In this document: positions 40,451 through 48,634 of the stretch, in pieces
How positions within the stretch are numbered: the first letter of the stretch is position 1
How the letters are laid out: every line of letters begins with the position of its first letter
Assembly: GCF_001577365.1 (NCBI RefSeq)
Contig: NZ_CP014513.1
Span: forward strand, 2,108,001-2,172,000
Length of the DNA stretch: 64,000 bases
Direction: 5' to 3'
DNA from: Frondihabitans sp. PAMC 28766
GTDB taxonomy: Bacteria; Actinomycetota; Actinomycetes; Actinomycetales; Microbacteriaceae
Position numbers and translations under genes: made by a program
Notes under the pieces: generated by a model
What the model was told of the DNA's origin: nothing
The model's database searches: none
Seen by the model: only the letters and a program-made list of their open reading frames with translations

Positions 40451-41308
40451 TTACGCGACGGCAGCCGCAAGCCCCTCGGCCAGCGGCGTCGTCGGGCGGC
40501 CGATGATGCGCGCGAGGTCGCCCGTCGTCACGGCGAGCAGACCCTCGCGGATGTTGCCGTCGAGCGCGACGAGGAAGCCTGCTGTGCCCTCGTCGAGGCC
40601 CGCCGACTTCAGGATCTCGAGGTGCTCGTCGGGCGTCACCGACCGGTACACGACGCGCTTGCCGACGATGCCGGCCACTGTGGCCGCGAGCTCGTCGAAG
40701 TTCCAGGCGTAGTCGCCCGACAGCTCGAGCACCTGCCCGGCGAGCGACTCGTCGAGGGCGGCCACCGCCGCGGCCTCGGCGTAGTCGACCCGGCTGGCGC
40801 TCGCCACGCGGCCGTCGCCGACGCTCTCGACGATCTCGCCGCGGTCGCGGCCCGACTCGAGGGCGGCCACGTAGTTCTCGGTGTACCAGCCGTTGCGGAG
40901 GATCACACTCGGCACCCCGGAGGCTGCGATGAGCTCTTCGGTGGCCTTGTGCTCGGGCGCGAGGATCAACGTCGTGTCGGTCGCGGCCGGGGCGCTGGTG
41001 TAGACGATGCGCGCGGCGCCGGCGGCGGCAGCGGCGTCGATGACGGCCTGGTGCTGCGGCACGCGCTGGCCGACGGCATCGCCCGAGATCAGGATCACGA
41101 CGTCGCCCGGGTGGATCGCGCTGGCGATCGTGTCCGGCTTCGTGTAGTCGAGAGTGGCTGTCTTCACACCGCGGTCGGCGAACACCTTCAATCGCGACTC
41201 GTCGCGGGCGGTGGCTGTGACGGTCTCGGGGGCGGCGCCGCGCTCGAGCAGCTTCTCGACGACGAGCGAGCCGAGCTGGCCGGTGGCGGCGGTGACGATG
41301 ATGGACAT
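40451..41308 (-). CDS. NmrA/QorB-type NAD(P)-binding oxidoreductase
   Basis: The 285-residue protein has an atypical SDR fold: IIVTAATGQLGSLVVEKLLE (NADP loop, TGxxGxxG form), TATARDESRLKVFADRGVKT, DVVILISGD, ARIVYTSAPAATDT, EHKATEELIAASGVPSVILR and NGWYTENYV. This is the QorB/NmrA clade, quinone reductases or redox sensors. ATG at 41308 has GAAGGGAA four bases upstream. The open frame continues to 42853 but crosses two other genes and is not used. Confidence 0.9.
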   Translation of the reverse strand: MSIIVTAATGQLGSLVVEKLLERGAAPETVTATARDESRLKVFADRGVKTATLDYTKPDTIASAIHPGDVVILISGDAVGQRVPQHQAVIDAAAAAGAARIVYTSAPAATDTTLILAPEHKATEELIAASGVPSVILRNGWYTENYVAALESGRDRGEIVESVGDGRVASASRVDYAEAAAVAALDESLAGQVLELSGDYAWNFDELAATVAGIVGKRVVYRSVTPDEHLEILKSAGLDEGTAGFLVALDGNIREGLLAVTTGDLARIIGRPTTPLAEGLAAAVA

Positions 41309-41430
41309 GGGGTTCCCTTCGAATGCGCACGGGAGCTCGTGCGCTGTGGTCAACCCGTCGGATCCTGCCGTGCTTCCCGATCGGCGGCGCCTCGGGGCAC
41401 GGGCCCGGGCCATGGGCTCGGGCCACCGGC

Positions 41431-41886
41431 TCAGGCCAGCGCCGCGGCCTTCGTCAGCACCATGAGGTCCATGCGCCCCTGCTGCACGATCTCGCCGCGC
41501 TGATTGCGCAGCGTCACCTCGCGCTCGACGATGCCGGTCGTGCCCTGTGAAGTGAGCCGGGTCGACAGGATCCGGACGGTGCAGGTCACGGTGTCGCCGA
41601 TGAAGGTCGGCAGCGGAAAGCGCCATGCGTCGATGCCGAGCAGCGCGACCGCCGAGCCTTCGAAGACGCCGGTGCGGGCGATGAGGCCGAGGCAGAGCGA
41701 CGCACCGAGCATGCCGTGCACGATGCGCTGGCCGTAGCGCGTCTGCGACGCGAACTCGACGTCGGTGTGCACTTGGTTGTTGTCGTTCGTCCACGCCGCG
41801 AACGACATGACATCGGCTTCGGTGATGGTGCGGCCGGGGGTGACGAACGTCTGGCCGGCTTCGAGGTCTTCGAGGTAGTGAGGCAC
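41431..41886 (-). CDS. MaoC-like hot-dog dehydratase
   Basis: The 151-residue protein has YLEDLEAGQTFVTPGRTITE, then WTNDNNQVHTDVEFASQTRY, the R-hydratase active site with Asp and His, and RIVHGMLGASLCLGLI. Members hydrate enoyl-CoA or act in polyketide and lipid metabolism; some are only structural homologues. The GTG start follows CAGACT by six bases, close to the leaderless pattern. A CAGGATCC-type octamer stands in the space to 41308. Confidence 0.88.
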   Translation of the reverse strand: MPHYLEDLEAGQTFVTPGRTITEADVMSFAAWTNDNNQVHTDVEFASQTRYGQRIVHGMLGASLCLGLIARTGVFEGSAVALLGIDAWRFPLPTFIGDTVTCTVRILSTRLTSQGTTGIVEREVTLRNQRGEIVQQGRMDLMVLTKAAALA

Positions 41887-41961
41887 CGGCCCAGTCTGCC
41901 AGGCGCGCCGCGAGGCGCGAGGTGCGAGACGCGAGGTGCGTCGCGCGCGGCGCGCCGCGAG

Positions 41962-42558
41962 TCAGCGGCGGGGCCGGCGCAGCCCCGGGATCAGCCGCAG
42001 CACGCCGGCGCTCGCGAGGCCCATGCCGGCGCCGATGATCGCGCCGCCCGCCACATCCGAGAGCCAGTGCGCGCCGACGTGCAGGCGCGAGTAGGCGACA
42101 CCCGCGGCGAGGGGGAGCGCGACCGCAGCGGCCAGCGGGCTCTCGAGCCCGGCGCCAGTCGCGAAGGCGACAGCGCTCGCCGTGTGACCCGACGGGAACG
42201 ACGCCGAGGCCGGGAATTTCGCGAGCTGCCGCGCCACGGGCACGTCTTCGGCGAGTGGGCGGGCGCCGCCGAACACCGGCTTGGCGACGAGATTGGCGAA
42301 GGCGCTCGACAGGCCCAGCGAGACGAGGCCCCGTGCGGCGGCCCGGCGCCCGCGCGGCCCGGTCAGAGCCAGCCCGGCGGCCACCGAATACCAGAGCACG
42401 CCGTTGTTCGCGGCGGTCGACAGGCGCAGCAGCACCGTGTCGATGTGGGGCGTGGCCGGCCACGCGTTGATCCTGCGCCCCACCCGGCGGTCGAGCCGCT
42501 GCACGAAGGCCGGCAGGATGCTGGGGGTCGACGACGAGGAGGGCGGGGTCAGCGGCAT
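41962..42558 (-). CDS. PAP2 superfamily phosphatase
   Basis: The 198-residue membrane protein has the three catalytic motifs of type 2 phosphatidic acid phosphatases: KPVFGGARP (KX6RP), PSGHTAS (PSGH) and SRLHVGAHWLSDVAGG (SRX5HX3D), with several membrane helices. It probably dephosphorylates a lipid such as undecaprenyl pyrophosphate or phosphatidic acid. ATG at 42558 stands six bases after TAGGCT on the minus strand. It diverges from the flavin oxidase at 42656. Confidence 0.93.
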   Translation of the reverse strand: MPLTPPSSSSTPSILPAFVQRLDRRVGRRINAWPATPHIDTVLLRLSTAANNGVLWYSVAAGLALTGPRGRRAAARGLVSLGLSSAFANLVAKPVFGGARPLAEDVPVARQLAKFPASASFPSGHTASAVAFATGAGLESPLAAAVALPLAAGVAYSRLHVGAHWLSDVAGGAIIGAGMGLASAGVLRLIPGLRRPRR

Positions 42559-42655
42559 CCCCCGAGCCTATAAGTCGCTGCTGGGCGCCTCGGCCGCGGC
42601 GTTCACCGCCCGCGGCGTTCACCACCCGTTCGCCTGGCGCCCCTACGGTGGCCGG

Positions 42656-43795
42656 ATGGCAAAGAAGGTGGACCAGATCGTCGACGTGGCGATCGTCGGG
42701 GCAGGGATCGTCGGGCTGGGGCACGCCCTCGCAGCCGTCGATCGCGGGCTGAGTGTCGTGGTCATCGACCGGGGCAGCCGTCAGATCGGCTCGTCGATCC
42801 GCAACTTCGGGCACGCCTGCATCTCGGTGCAGTCGGGCGCAGCCCAGGTGCACGCCGACCGCTCGCGCCAGCTCTGGTTGCGGCTGCGCGACGAGGCCGG
42901 CCTCTGGCTGCGCGAGGGCGGCTACGTCGTGGCCCGCGCCGACGACGAGCTGGCCGCGCTCGGCGAGTTCGCCGCTCGCCGCCCGCTGCAGGCCCGCGTC
43001 CTCGACGCGGCCGAGACCGCGGCCGCCTCAGGAGCCGACCCGGCGCACGTGGTCGGCGGTGCCCACCTCCTCGACGACCTGCAGGTGAACCCCCGCGAGG
43101 CCCTCTTCCAGGTCACGGAGTACCTCCGGTCGCGCGGCGTCGAGTTCCAGTTCTCCACTGCCGTCCGCACCATCCGCGAAGGCCGCCTGCACACCACGCG
43201 CGGCCGCATCGGCGCCGACCGGATCGTCGTGGCCGTCAATTACGACGTCGACCAGCTCTTCCCCGACCTCGGTGCCGACTACGAGGTGCGGCGCTGTGGG
43301 CTCGACATGACCCGCGTCGCGATCGACGGCCTCCGCGCGCCCCTGGCCGGGCCGGTGCTGACCGGGTGGTCGATGCTGCGCTACTCGGGGTTCGCGACGG
43401 CGCCGTCGCTCGCCGGCGTGCGCGACCGGTTGCACGCCTCGCATCCGGGGCTCGCCGCACTCGACCTCAACCAGATGTACACGCAGCTGCCCGACGGCAC
43501 GGTCATTGTCGGGGACACGCACTACAAGGACGACGTGGTCACGCCCTTCCAGCAGGAGAACGCGTTCGACGAGATGCTCGCCGAGGCGGCGGTGTTCTTC
43601 GGGGTGCCGCGCGGCGCGATCCGCGTCGTCGAGCGCTGGCAGGGCGTCTATGCCACCGCCCCGCAAGATTTCTTGATCGACGAGCCGATCGAGGGCGTGC
43701 ACGTCGTCTCGGTCACGACCGGCATCGGCATGACCACCGGCCTCGGCCTCGCCGATCGGGTGATGAGCGAGATCTACGAGCCCGTCGGGGCGTAG
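42656..43795 (+). CDS. TIGR03364-type FAD-dependent oxidoreductase
   Basis: The 379-residue flavoprotein has VAIVGAGIVGLGHALAAVDR (FAD dinucleotide loop), GSSIRNFGHACISVQSG, the signature segment of this family, and GVYATAPQDFLIDEPIEGVH followed by TTGIGMTTGLGLAD at the end. Relatives are often coded beside phosphonate-degradation phosphatases and are predicted amine or glycine-oxidase-like enzymes; no such neighbour is here. ATG at 42656 is six bases after TACGGT. A long hairpin follows the stop. Confidence 0.88.
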   Translation: MAKKVDQIVDVAIVGAGIVGLGHALAAVDRGLSVVVIDRGSRQIGSSIRNFGHACISVQSGAAQVHADRSRQLWLRLRDEAGLWLREGGYVVARADDELAALGEFAARRPLQARVLDAAETAAASGADPAHVVGGAHLLDDLQVNPREALFQVTEYLRSRGVEFQFSTAVRTIREGRLHTTRGRIGADRIVVAVNYDVDQLFPDLGADYEVRRCGLDMTRVAIDGLRAPLAGPVLTGWSMLRYSGFATAPSLAGVRDRLHASHPGLAALDLNQMYTQLPDGTVIVGDTHYKDDVVTPFQQENAFDEMLAEAAVFFGVPRGAIRVVERWQGVYATAPQDFLIDEPIEGVHVVSVTTGIGMTTGLGLADRVMSEIYEPVGA

Positions 43796-43800
43796 AAACA

Positions 43801-43872
43801 CCCCAGCTTCACCTTGTCGGCGGGGCCTTCCCGCACGGGCGGGGCGGCTGGGCCGACAAGGTGAGGCTGGGG
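43801..43872. terminator. Long hairpin between convergent genes
   Basis: Arms of 21 bases (43801-43821 and 43852-43872) pair with one G-T, around a 30-base loop. It lies between the oxidase and the DHA2 exporter and would terminate both. The overall build, arms of about 20 and loop of about 30, matches the elements at 893 and 46271. Confidence 0.8.
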
Positions 43873-43910
43873 CGGTGGTTCTGCTCAGAGCACTCGTGGC
43901 ACTCGTGCCG

Positions 43911-45488
43911 CTAGTGCGCGATGACCGGCTCGGCGGGCTCGACAGGGGTCTTGGCCGAGTGCGCGTGCTGGATCTCGCCGGGAGCCGCGGTGTGCGACCC
44001 GCCGTGACCGCGACGGCGGAAGAGCAGAGCCGACAGGATCGCGCCGAAGGCGAAGAACGCCGCGCCGTACCAGTACGCCGTGGTGTAGCTGTGCACGGCC
44101 GCGTTCGCCGTCAGCTGCGCGATGGCCGCGGCGCTGGTGCCGGTCGGCTTGTGGGCGGCGAGGTAGCTCGTGACCGCCGTGGCGGCGATCGTGTTGAGCA
44201 GCGCCGTGCCGATCGAGCCGCCGACCTGCTGGCTGGTGTTGACCATGGCGCTGGCGACACCGGCGTGCTCGCGGTCGACGCCGAGCGTGGCCGTCTGGAT
44301 CGACGCGGGCATGATCGAGCCCATGCCGAAGCCCATCACGAGCAGCGCGGGCAGGATGTTGCCGGCGTAGTGGCTGTCGACGCCGAGGCGGGTGAGCAGG
44401 AACATGCCGATCGTGGCCAGGATCATGCCGAACGGCACCATGATCTTCGGCCCGAAGCGCGGCACGAAGATGTTCGTCGACAGCTGCGCCGCGAGCACCA
44501 GCATCGCGATCATCGGCAGGAACGAGACACCGGTCTTGATCGGGTCGAAGCGCAGGATCTCTTCGAGGTAGTACGTGAGGAAGAGGAAGATGCCGAACAT
44601 GCCGGCACCGGCGATCGTCACCGAGCTGTACGCCGCGCCGCGGTTGCGGTCGAGCACGATGTGCAGTGGCAGCAGCGGGTGGCTGGCGCGACGCTGCCAG
44701 AGCACGAAGACGACGATCAGCACGCCGGCCGCGGCGAGGAAGCCCCACGTGAGCGGGCTGTTCCAGCCGTCGGTCTCGGCGTTCGAGAAGCCGTAGACCA
44801 GCGAGAAGAGGGCGGCGGACACCAGGATGGTGCCGGGAACGTCGAGCTTCGGGCGAGCGCCCTGGCGCACCGGGGTGTGGACGAAGACGATCGCACCGAT
44901 GACCGCGACGACCGCGATGACGACGTTGATGTAGAGGTTCCAGCGCCACGACAGATCTTGCGTCAAGAACCCGCCGAGCAGGAGGCCGATCGCACCGCCG
45001 GCACCGGCGATCGCGCCGAAGACGCCGAAGGCGCGAGCGCGCTCTTTGGCGATGGTGAACGTCGTCGTCAGGACGGAGAGGGCGGTCGGGGCGAGCAGCG
45101 CGCCGAAGGCACCCTGCAGGGCACGGGCGCCGACCAGCATGCCGAAGCTGCCGGCCGCACCACCGAGGGCGGAGGCGGCGGCGAAGCCGATGAGGCCGAT
45201 GATGAAGGCGCGCTTGCGGCCGATCAGGTCGGACATGCGCCCACCGAGCAGCAGCAGGCTGCCGAAGGCCAGCGAGTAGGCCGTGACGATCCACTGGCGC
45301 TCGCCGTTGGTGAAGCCGAGGTCTTTCTGCGCGGCAGGAAGGGCGATGTTCACCACGGTCGCGTCGAGGACGACCATGAGCTGCGCGAGCGCCACGACGG
45401 CGAGCGTGAGCCAGCGCCGCGGGTCGGGGGCGGGGGTGCCCGACGCTTGGGTGCCAGCGGCGCCCGAGAGAGATGAGGTCTGAGACAT
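43911..45488 (-). CDS. MFS transporter, DHA2 family (EmrB-like)
   Basis: The 525-residue protein has fourteen helices. LDATVVNIALPAAQKDLGFT is the first-helix DHA2 pattern, QWIVTAYSLAFGSLLLLGGR, GRMSDLIGRKRAFI is motif A, and GARALQGAFGALLAPTALS is motif in helix 5. The C-terminal tail is His-rich (RRRGHGGSHTAAPGEIQHAH). It should export toxic compounds. ATG at 45488 is seven bases after TATGCT on the minus strand. It diverges from a TetR gene with a dyad between their promoters. Confidence 0.94.
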   Translation of the reverse strand: MSQTSSLSGAAGTQASGTPAPDPRRWLTLAVVALAQLMVVLDATVVNIALPAAQKDLGFTNGERQWIVTAYSLAFGSLLLLGGRMSDLIGRKRAFIIGLIGFAAASALGGAAGSFGMLVGARALQGAFGALLAPTALSVLTTTFTIAKERARAFGVFGAIAGAGGAIGLLLGGFLTQDLSWRWNLYINVVIAVVAVIGAIVFVHTPVRQGARPKLDVPGTILVSAALFSLVYGFSNAETDGWNSPLTWGFLAAAGVLIVVFVLWQRRASHPLLPLHIVLDRNRGAAYSSVTIAGAGMFGIFLFLTYYLEEILRFDPIKTGVSFLPMIAMLVLAAQLSTNIFVPRFGPKIMVPFGMILATIGMFLLTRLGVDSHYAGNILPALLVMGFGMGSIMPASIQTATLGVDREHAGVASAMVNTSQQVGGSIGTALLNTIAATAVTSYLAAHKPTGTSAAAIAQLTANAAVHSYTTAYWYGAAFFAFGAILSALLFRRRGHGGSHTAAPGEIQHAHSAKTPVEPAEPVIAH

Positions 45489-45495
45489 GAGAACG

Positions 45496-45556
45496 AGCAT
45501 ATCCGGTTCTCGCGAGTTTCGGAACTGTTGAGTTTCAGAAGTTGCCGAGCTAGAAT
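45496..45556. promoter_or_regulatory. Divergent promoters and candidate TetR operator
   Basis: The TetR promoter reads TTGAGT (45528-45533), 17 bases, TAGAAT (45551-45556). The exporter promoter on the minus strand reads TTCCGA (45524-45519), 17 bases, TATGCT (45501-45496). Between and over both -35 boxes lies an imperfect dyad, TTCGGAAC, 6 bases, GTTTCAGAA (45518-45540), well placed for repression of both genes. Confidence 0.55.
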
Positions 45557-45590
45557 CGGGTCGTTCCGATCAGAAAAGGGAGGCGTGGCA

Positions 45591-46250
45591 ATGTCGCTCG
45601 TCGAACCTGCCCCCAAACTCGGCCGCAAGCGCGATCACACCCGCGACCCCGAGATCCTGCAGTGCGCCGTCGACGTGCTCGCCGAGGTCGGCTACGAGGG
45701 CATGACCATCGAGATGGTCGCCACCCGCGCCAAGGCCGGCAAGGCGACGCTCTACCGCCGCTGGGCCTCCAAAGAAGAGCTCGTCATCGACGCCGTGGCG
45801 TGCATGAAGCGCAACGATCTCGAGGGCATGACCATCCCCGACACCGGCACCCTGCGGGGCGATCTGGTCGCGCTGATCCGCCCGCACTCCATCGAAGACA
45901 ACGACAAGAAGGTGCGCGTGATGGGCGGCCTGCTGTCGCTGATCTCGCGCAATCCCGAGCTCGCCGACGCCGTCAACGCGACCGTCATCGAGCCTCGCGC
46001 AGCCCTCAACCGCAAGTTCCTCCAGCGAGCCATCGAGCGCGGCGAGATCTCGCGCGACTGCGACGTCGACACCCTGTCGATGATCAGCCCGTCGATGGTG
46101 GCGTACCGCACTCTCGTGCAGAAGCGGCCGGTCGACCGCGAGTTCCTCATCTCGATCATCGACGGCGTCGTGCTGCCGGCCGTGGGCCTCGGCCGAGGGT
46201 CCGTCGCGACCGAGCTCGAGCTCGAGCGCGAGTTCGACGCGGCCTCCTAG
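45591..46250 (+). CDS. TetR/AcrR family regulator
   Basis: The 219-residue protein has the TetR DNA-binding domain: ILQCAVDVLAEVGYEGMTIE, MVATRAKAGKATLYRRWASK (helix-turn-helix and YRRW.SKEEL), and a C-terminal domain with LLSLISRNPELADAVNATVI and EPRAALNRKFLQRAIERGEI, of the TetR_C_16/33-like type. It most likely represses the divergent exporter and itself. ATG at 45591 has GGGAGG seven bases upstream; the GTG two codons earlier is too close to that site. Confidence 0.92.
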   Translation: MSLVEPAPKLGRKRDHTRDPEILQCAVDVLAEVGYEGMTIEMVATRAKAGKATLYRRWASKEELVIDAVACMKRNDLEGMTIPDTGTLRGDLVALIRPHSIEDNDKKVRVMGGLLSLISRNPELADAVNATVIEPRAALNRKFLQRAIERGEISRDCDVDTLSMISPSMVAYRTLVQKRPVDREFLISIIDGVVLPAVGLGRGSVATELELEREFDAAS

Positions 46251-46270
46251 CGCCCACTCCCCGCTCGGCG

Positions 46271-46336
46271 ACACCCCGGCTTTCGGCCGTGGTCCCAGCG
46301 CCGCGGCGTGGCGATGTCGGCCGAAACCCGGGGTGT
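46271..46336. terminator. Long hairpin after the TetR gene
   Basis: Arms of 19 bases (46271-46289 and 46318-46336) have one mismatch and enclose 28 bases. The left arm and loop contain tttcggccgtggtcccagcg then ccgcgg, nearly the same as in the hairpin at 15053. Confidence 0.75.
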
Positions 46337-46361
46337 TGGCGGTCCGCGCTAGCGTGGACGC

Positions 46362-46868
46362 ATGCCTGATGCTTTGCCCGCCGACCTGAGCATCGACCGC
46401 GGCGCGCCCGCCGACCTCGAGGCGTGTGTCGGGCTCTGGCTCGTCGCCCTCGAGGCCCGCGACGGCTTCGCTCCGTCCGACGGCACCGCCGACCGCTGCC
46501 GGGGCAAGTTCGAGCTGCCGATCGTCTCGTGGCGCGTGCTGCGGGGCGACGACGGCGAGGTGCAGGGCTTCGGCCTGGTCACGGGGCCGGGCACAGGCAG
46601 GCCGCAGGATCCGGCCGACGCCGCCTACCTTTCGCTGCTGGCCGTCGCACCCGCGGCGCAGGGCTCGGGCCGGGGTTCGGCGCTGCTGAACGCCCTTCTG
46701 GGCGACGCCCGCGCGGCCGGGCACCCCGCGGCCGTGCTGCACGCGCTCCCCGACAACACCGCGGCGATGCGCCTGTACCTGTCGCGCGGCTGGACACCCG
46801 TGGGGGAGGAGTTCGCCCACCCGCTCTTCGGCCGCCCGACCGTGACCCTCGCTATCACGTTGCGCTAG
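46362..46868 (+). CDS. GNAT family N-acetyltransferase
   Basis: The 168-residue protein has the GNAT core: RGAPADLEACVGLWLVALEA at the start, AYLSLLAVAPAAQGSGRGSA containing the acetyl-CoA-binding Q/RxxGxG/A motif, and LHALPDNTAAMRLYLSRGWT with PVGEEF, the usual C-terminal pattern. Substrate unknown. The ATG is six bases after TAGCGT, directly behind the hairpin that ends the TetR gene. Confidence 0.9.
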   Translation: MPDALPADLSIDRGAPADLEACVGLWLVALEARDGFAPSDGTADRCRGKFELPIVSWRVLRGDDGEVQGFGLVTGPGTGRPQDPADAAYLSLLAVAPAAQGSGRGSALLNALLGDARAAGHPAAVLHALPDNTAAMRLYLSRGWTPVGEEFAHPLFGRPTVTLAITLR

Positions 46869-46986
46869 GCGGCGCCGCGCTGCGCGGTGCGGCCCCCGCA
46901 CGGGTGCGCCCCGTTCGAGCGCGCCCCGAAGGTGGACTCGTGGCGCCCGCCCCGGCTCGAATAGCTTCGCCTCAGGAGGTGAAGCC

Positions 46987-47121
46987 ATGGACGTCGACCC
47001 GCTTCGCAATCAGACCAGCACCAGCCAGCTCGAACAGGCCGGAGACACCCGATTCTTCGGCACCGTGTTCGTCAGCGACGGCTGGCTCGAAGAGAACGTG
47101 CGCCTGATGGGCAACGACTGA
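46987..47121 (+). CDS. 44-residue protein with strong ribosome-binding site
   Basis: The short frame reads MDVDPLRNQTSTSQLEQAGD and ends DGWLEENVRLMGND. It is preceded by AGGAGGTGA (46975-46982), almost the full anti-SD complement, with good spacing, and followed 22 bases later by a 14-bp terminator hairpin. These flanks make translation likely. No family is recognised; it is acidic and has no membrane segment. Confidence 0.6.
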   Translation: MDVDPLRNQTSTSQLEQAGDTRFFGTVFVSDGWLEENVRLMGND

Positions 47122-47143
47122 CCGCTTCTGCCTCACCCGGACG

Positions 47144-47179
47144 CCGTGCGGCGGTCACCCCCTACTGACCGCCGCACGG
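47144..47179. terminator. Hairpin between convergent genes
   Basis: A perfect 14-bp stem (47144-47157 with 47166-47179) and 8-base loop stand between the 44-residue gene and the exporter at 47186. Confidence 0.8.
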
Positions 47180-47185
47180 TCTCAC

Positions 47186-48625
47186 TCACTCCGGTGACCT
47201 GCTTGACGGCGCCCTGACCGACGGCGCCCTGACGGCAGGCACCCCGCGCAGCCCGGCGAACGACACGCCGCCGCTGATCACGAGCAGCGCGGCGGTCACG
47301 ACGAGCACTCGGTGGAAACCGCCGATGTCGAGTACCCCGCCCGTGATCACGCCGACGAACGCCACGGCGACGAGCCCCGCCACGCGCGAGATCGCATTGT
47401 TGACGGCGGAGGCGATGCCGGCCTCGTCGGGGCGCACCTGCGACAGCACCGTCGAGGTCAGCGGCGTCACCGTGATCGTCATGCCGAGGCCGAAGAGCAC
47501 GACGCCGGGCAGGATCTGCCACCACACGTCGAGAGGGTCTCGCGTCAGCAGCATCCAGGCGAAGCCGGAGGCTGTGATCAGCGGCCCGACCGTCATGAAC
47601 GGTCGCGGGCCGAACCGCCCCGCGAGCCCGCCGACGAAGCGCGACAGCACGAGCGACACCACGGTCGTCGGCAGGGTGATCAGCCCCGAGACCGTGGCCG
47701 GCAGATGCCCCACCTCCTGCACCACCAGCGGAATGAGCAGGGTGCCGAGGCTCGTCGCCGCGTAGATTCCGATCGTGGCGAGGTTGCCCACCGAGAACGA
47801 CCGCACCGAGAACAGGCGCAGCGGCATCATCGGGTGCGCGGCGCGGCGCTCCCAGAGCACGAAGGCGACGAGGCAGGCCACGCCGACGACGAGCGACGCG
47901 ATCACGAACGGGTCGCCGAACCCGATCCGTTGGCCCTCGATCAGCGCGAAGACGGGCCCGGCGAGGCCGACCGCGGCCAGCACGGCGCCCACGACGTCGA
48001 TGTGCGCGCTTCCGTCCGCCCCTGGCGCCGAGCCGGCGGGCGCACCACCGCGGTGAGCATCCCCGGGCAGCTTGACCATCATCACCAGAGTCACGACGAC
48101 CGGCAGCACGACGAGCCCGAACACCCACCGCCAGCCGAGCGTGTCGACGAGCCCGCCGCCGGTCAGCGGCCCGATCAAGAAGGCGACGCCGGTCCACGCC
48201 GTCCACGTGCCGATCGCGCGCCCCATCGCCGGCCCGGTGAACGTGGCGGTGATGAGCGCGAGGCTCGACGGCACGAGCAGGGCCCCCGCGACGCCCTGCA
48301 GGGCGCGCGCCGCGATGAGGAGGCCCGCGTCGGGGGCGAACGCGGCCAGCAGCGAGGTCAGGGCGAACGCGATCAGGCCGACCCGCAGGATCCTGACGCG
48401 GCCGAATATGTCCGAGAGAGAGCCCGCCACCAGCATCAGCGAGCCGAGGGTGAGCAGGTAGCCGTCGACGACCCACTGCTGCAGTGTGACGCCGCCGCCG
48501 AGGTCGCGGGCGATTGCGGGCAGAGCCACGGTGACGATCGAGCCGTCGAGGAAGGACACGAAGGACGCCAGGATCGCGACGACCAGGACGAGCCGCGCGC
48601 CCGGGGGAGTCTCGGCGTCGGTCAT
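47186..48625 (-). CDS. MFS transporter, DHA2 family
   Basis: The 479-residue protein has fourteen helices: LDGSIVTVALPAIARDLGGG in helix 1, QWVVDGYLLTLGSLMLVAGS, SLSDIFGRVRILRVGL (motif A), AARALQGVAGALLVPSSLAL, and an extended charged loop (HRGGAPAGSAPGADGSAH) in the middle. It is the third DHA2 exporter in the window and distinct from the other two. ATG at 48625 is six bases after TAGGGT on the minus strand. It begins nine bases after ligD ends, on the same strand. Confidence 0.93.
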   Translation of the reverse strand: MTDAETPPGARLVLVVAILASFVSFLDGSIVTVALPAIARDLGGGVTLQQWVVDGYLLTLGSLMLVAGSLSDIFGRVRILRVGLIAFALTSLLAAFAPDAGLLIAARALQGVAGALLVPSSLALITATFTGPAMGRAIGTWTAWTGVAFLIGPLTGGGLVDTLGWRWVFGLVVLPVVVTLVMMVKLPGDAHRGGAPAGSAPGADGSAHIDVVGAVLAAVGLAGPVFALIEGQRIGFGDPFVIASLVVGVACLVAFVLWERRAAHPMMPLRLFSVRSFSVGNLATIGIYAATSLGTLLIPLVVQEVGHLPATVSGLITLPTTVVSLVLSRFVGGLAGRFGPRPFMTVGPLITASGFAWMLLTRDPLDVWWQILPGVVLFGLGMTITVTPLTSTVLSQVRPDEAGIASAVNNAISRVAGLVAVAFVGVITGGVLDIGGFHRVLVVTAALLVISGGVSFAGLRGVPAVRAPSVRAPSSRSPE

Positions 48626-48634
48626 GGCCTCACC

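Noticed and set aside
40451..42853. 800-codon fusion of oxidoreductase with upstream sequence
   Set aside because: The upstream part is antisense or out of frame to the MaoC and PAP2 genes, and a good SD and ATG at 41308 define the true start.
43875..45476. 533-codon + strand open frame
   Set aside because: Antisense to the DHA2 exporter, no domain, typical GC shadow.
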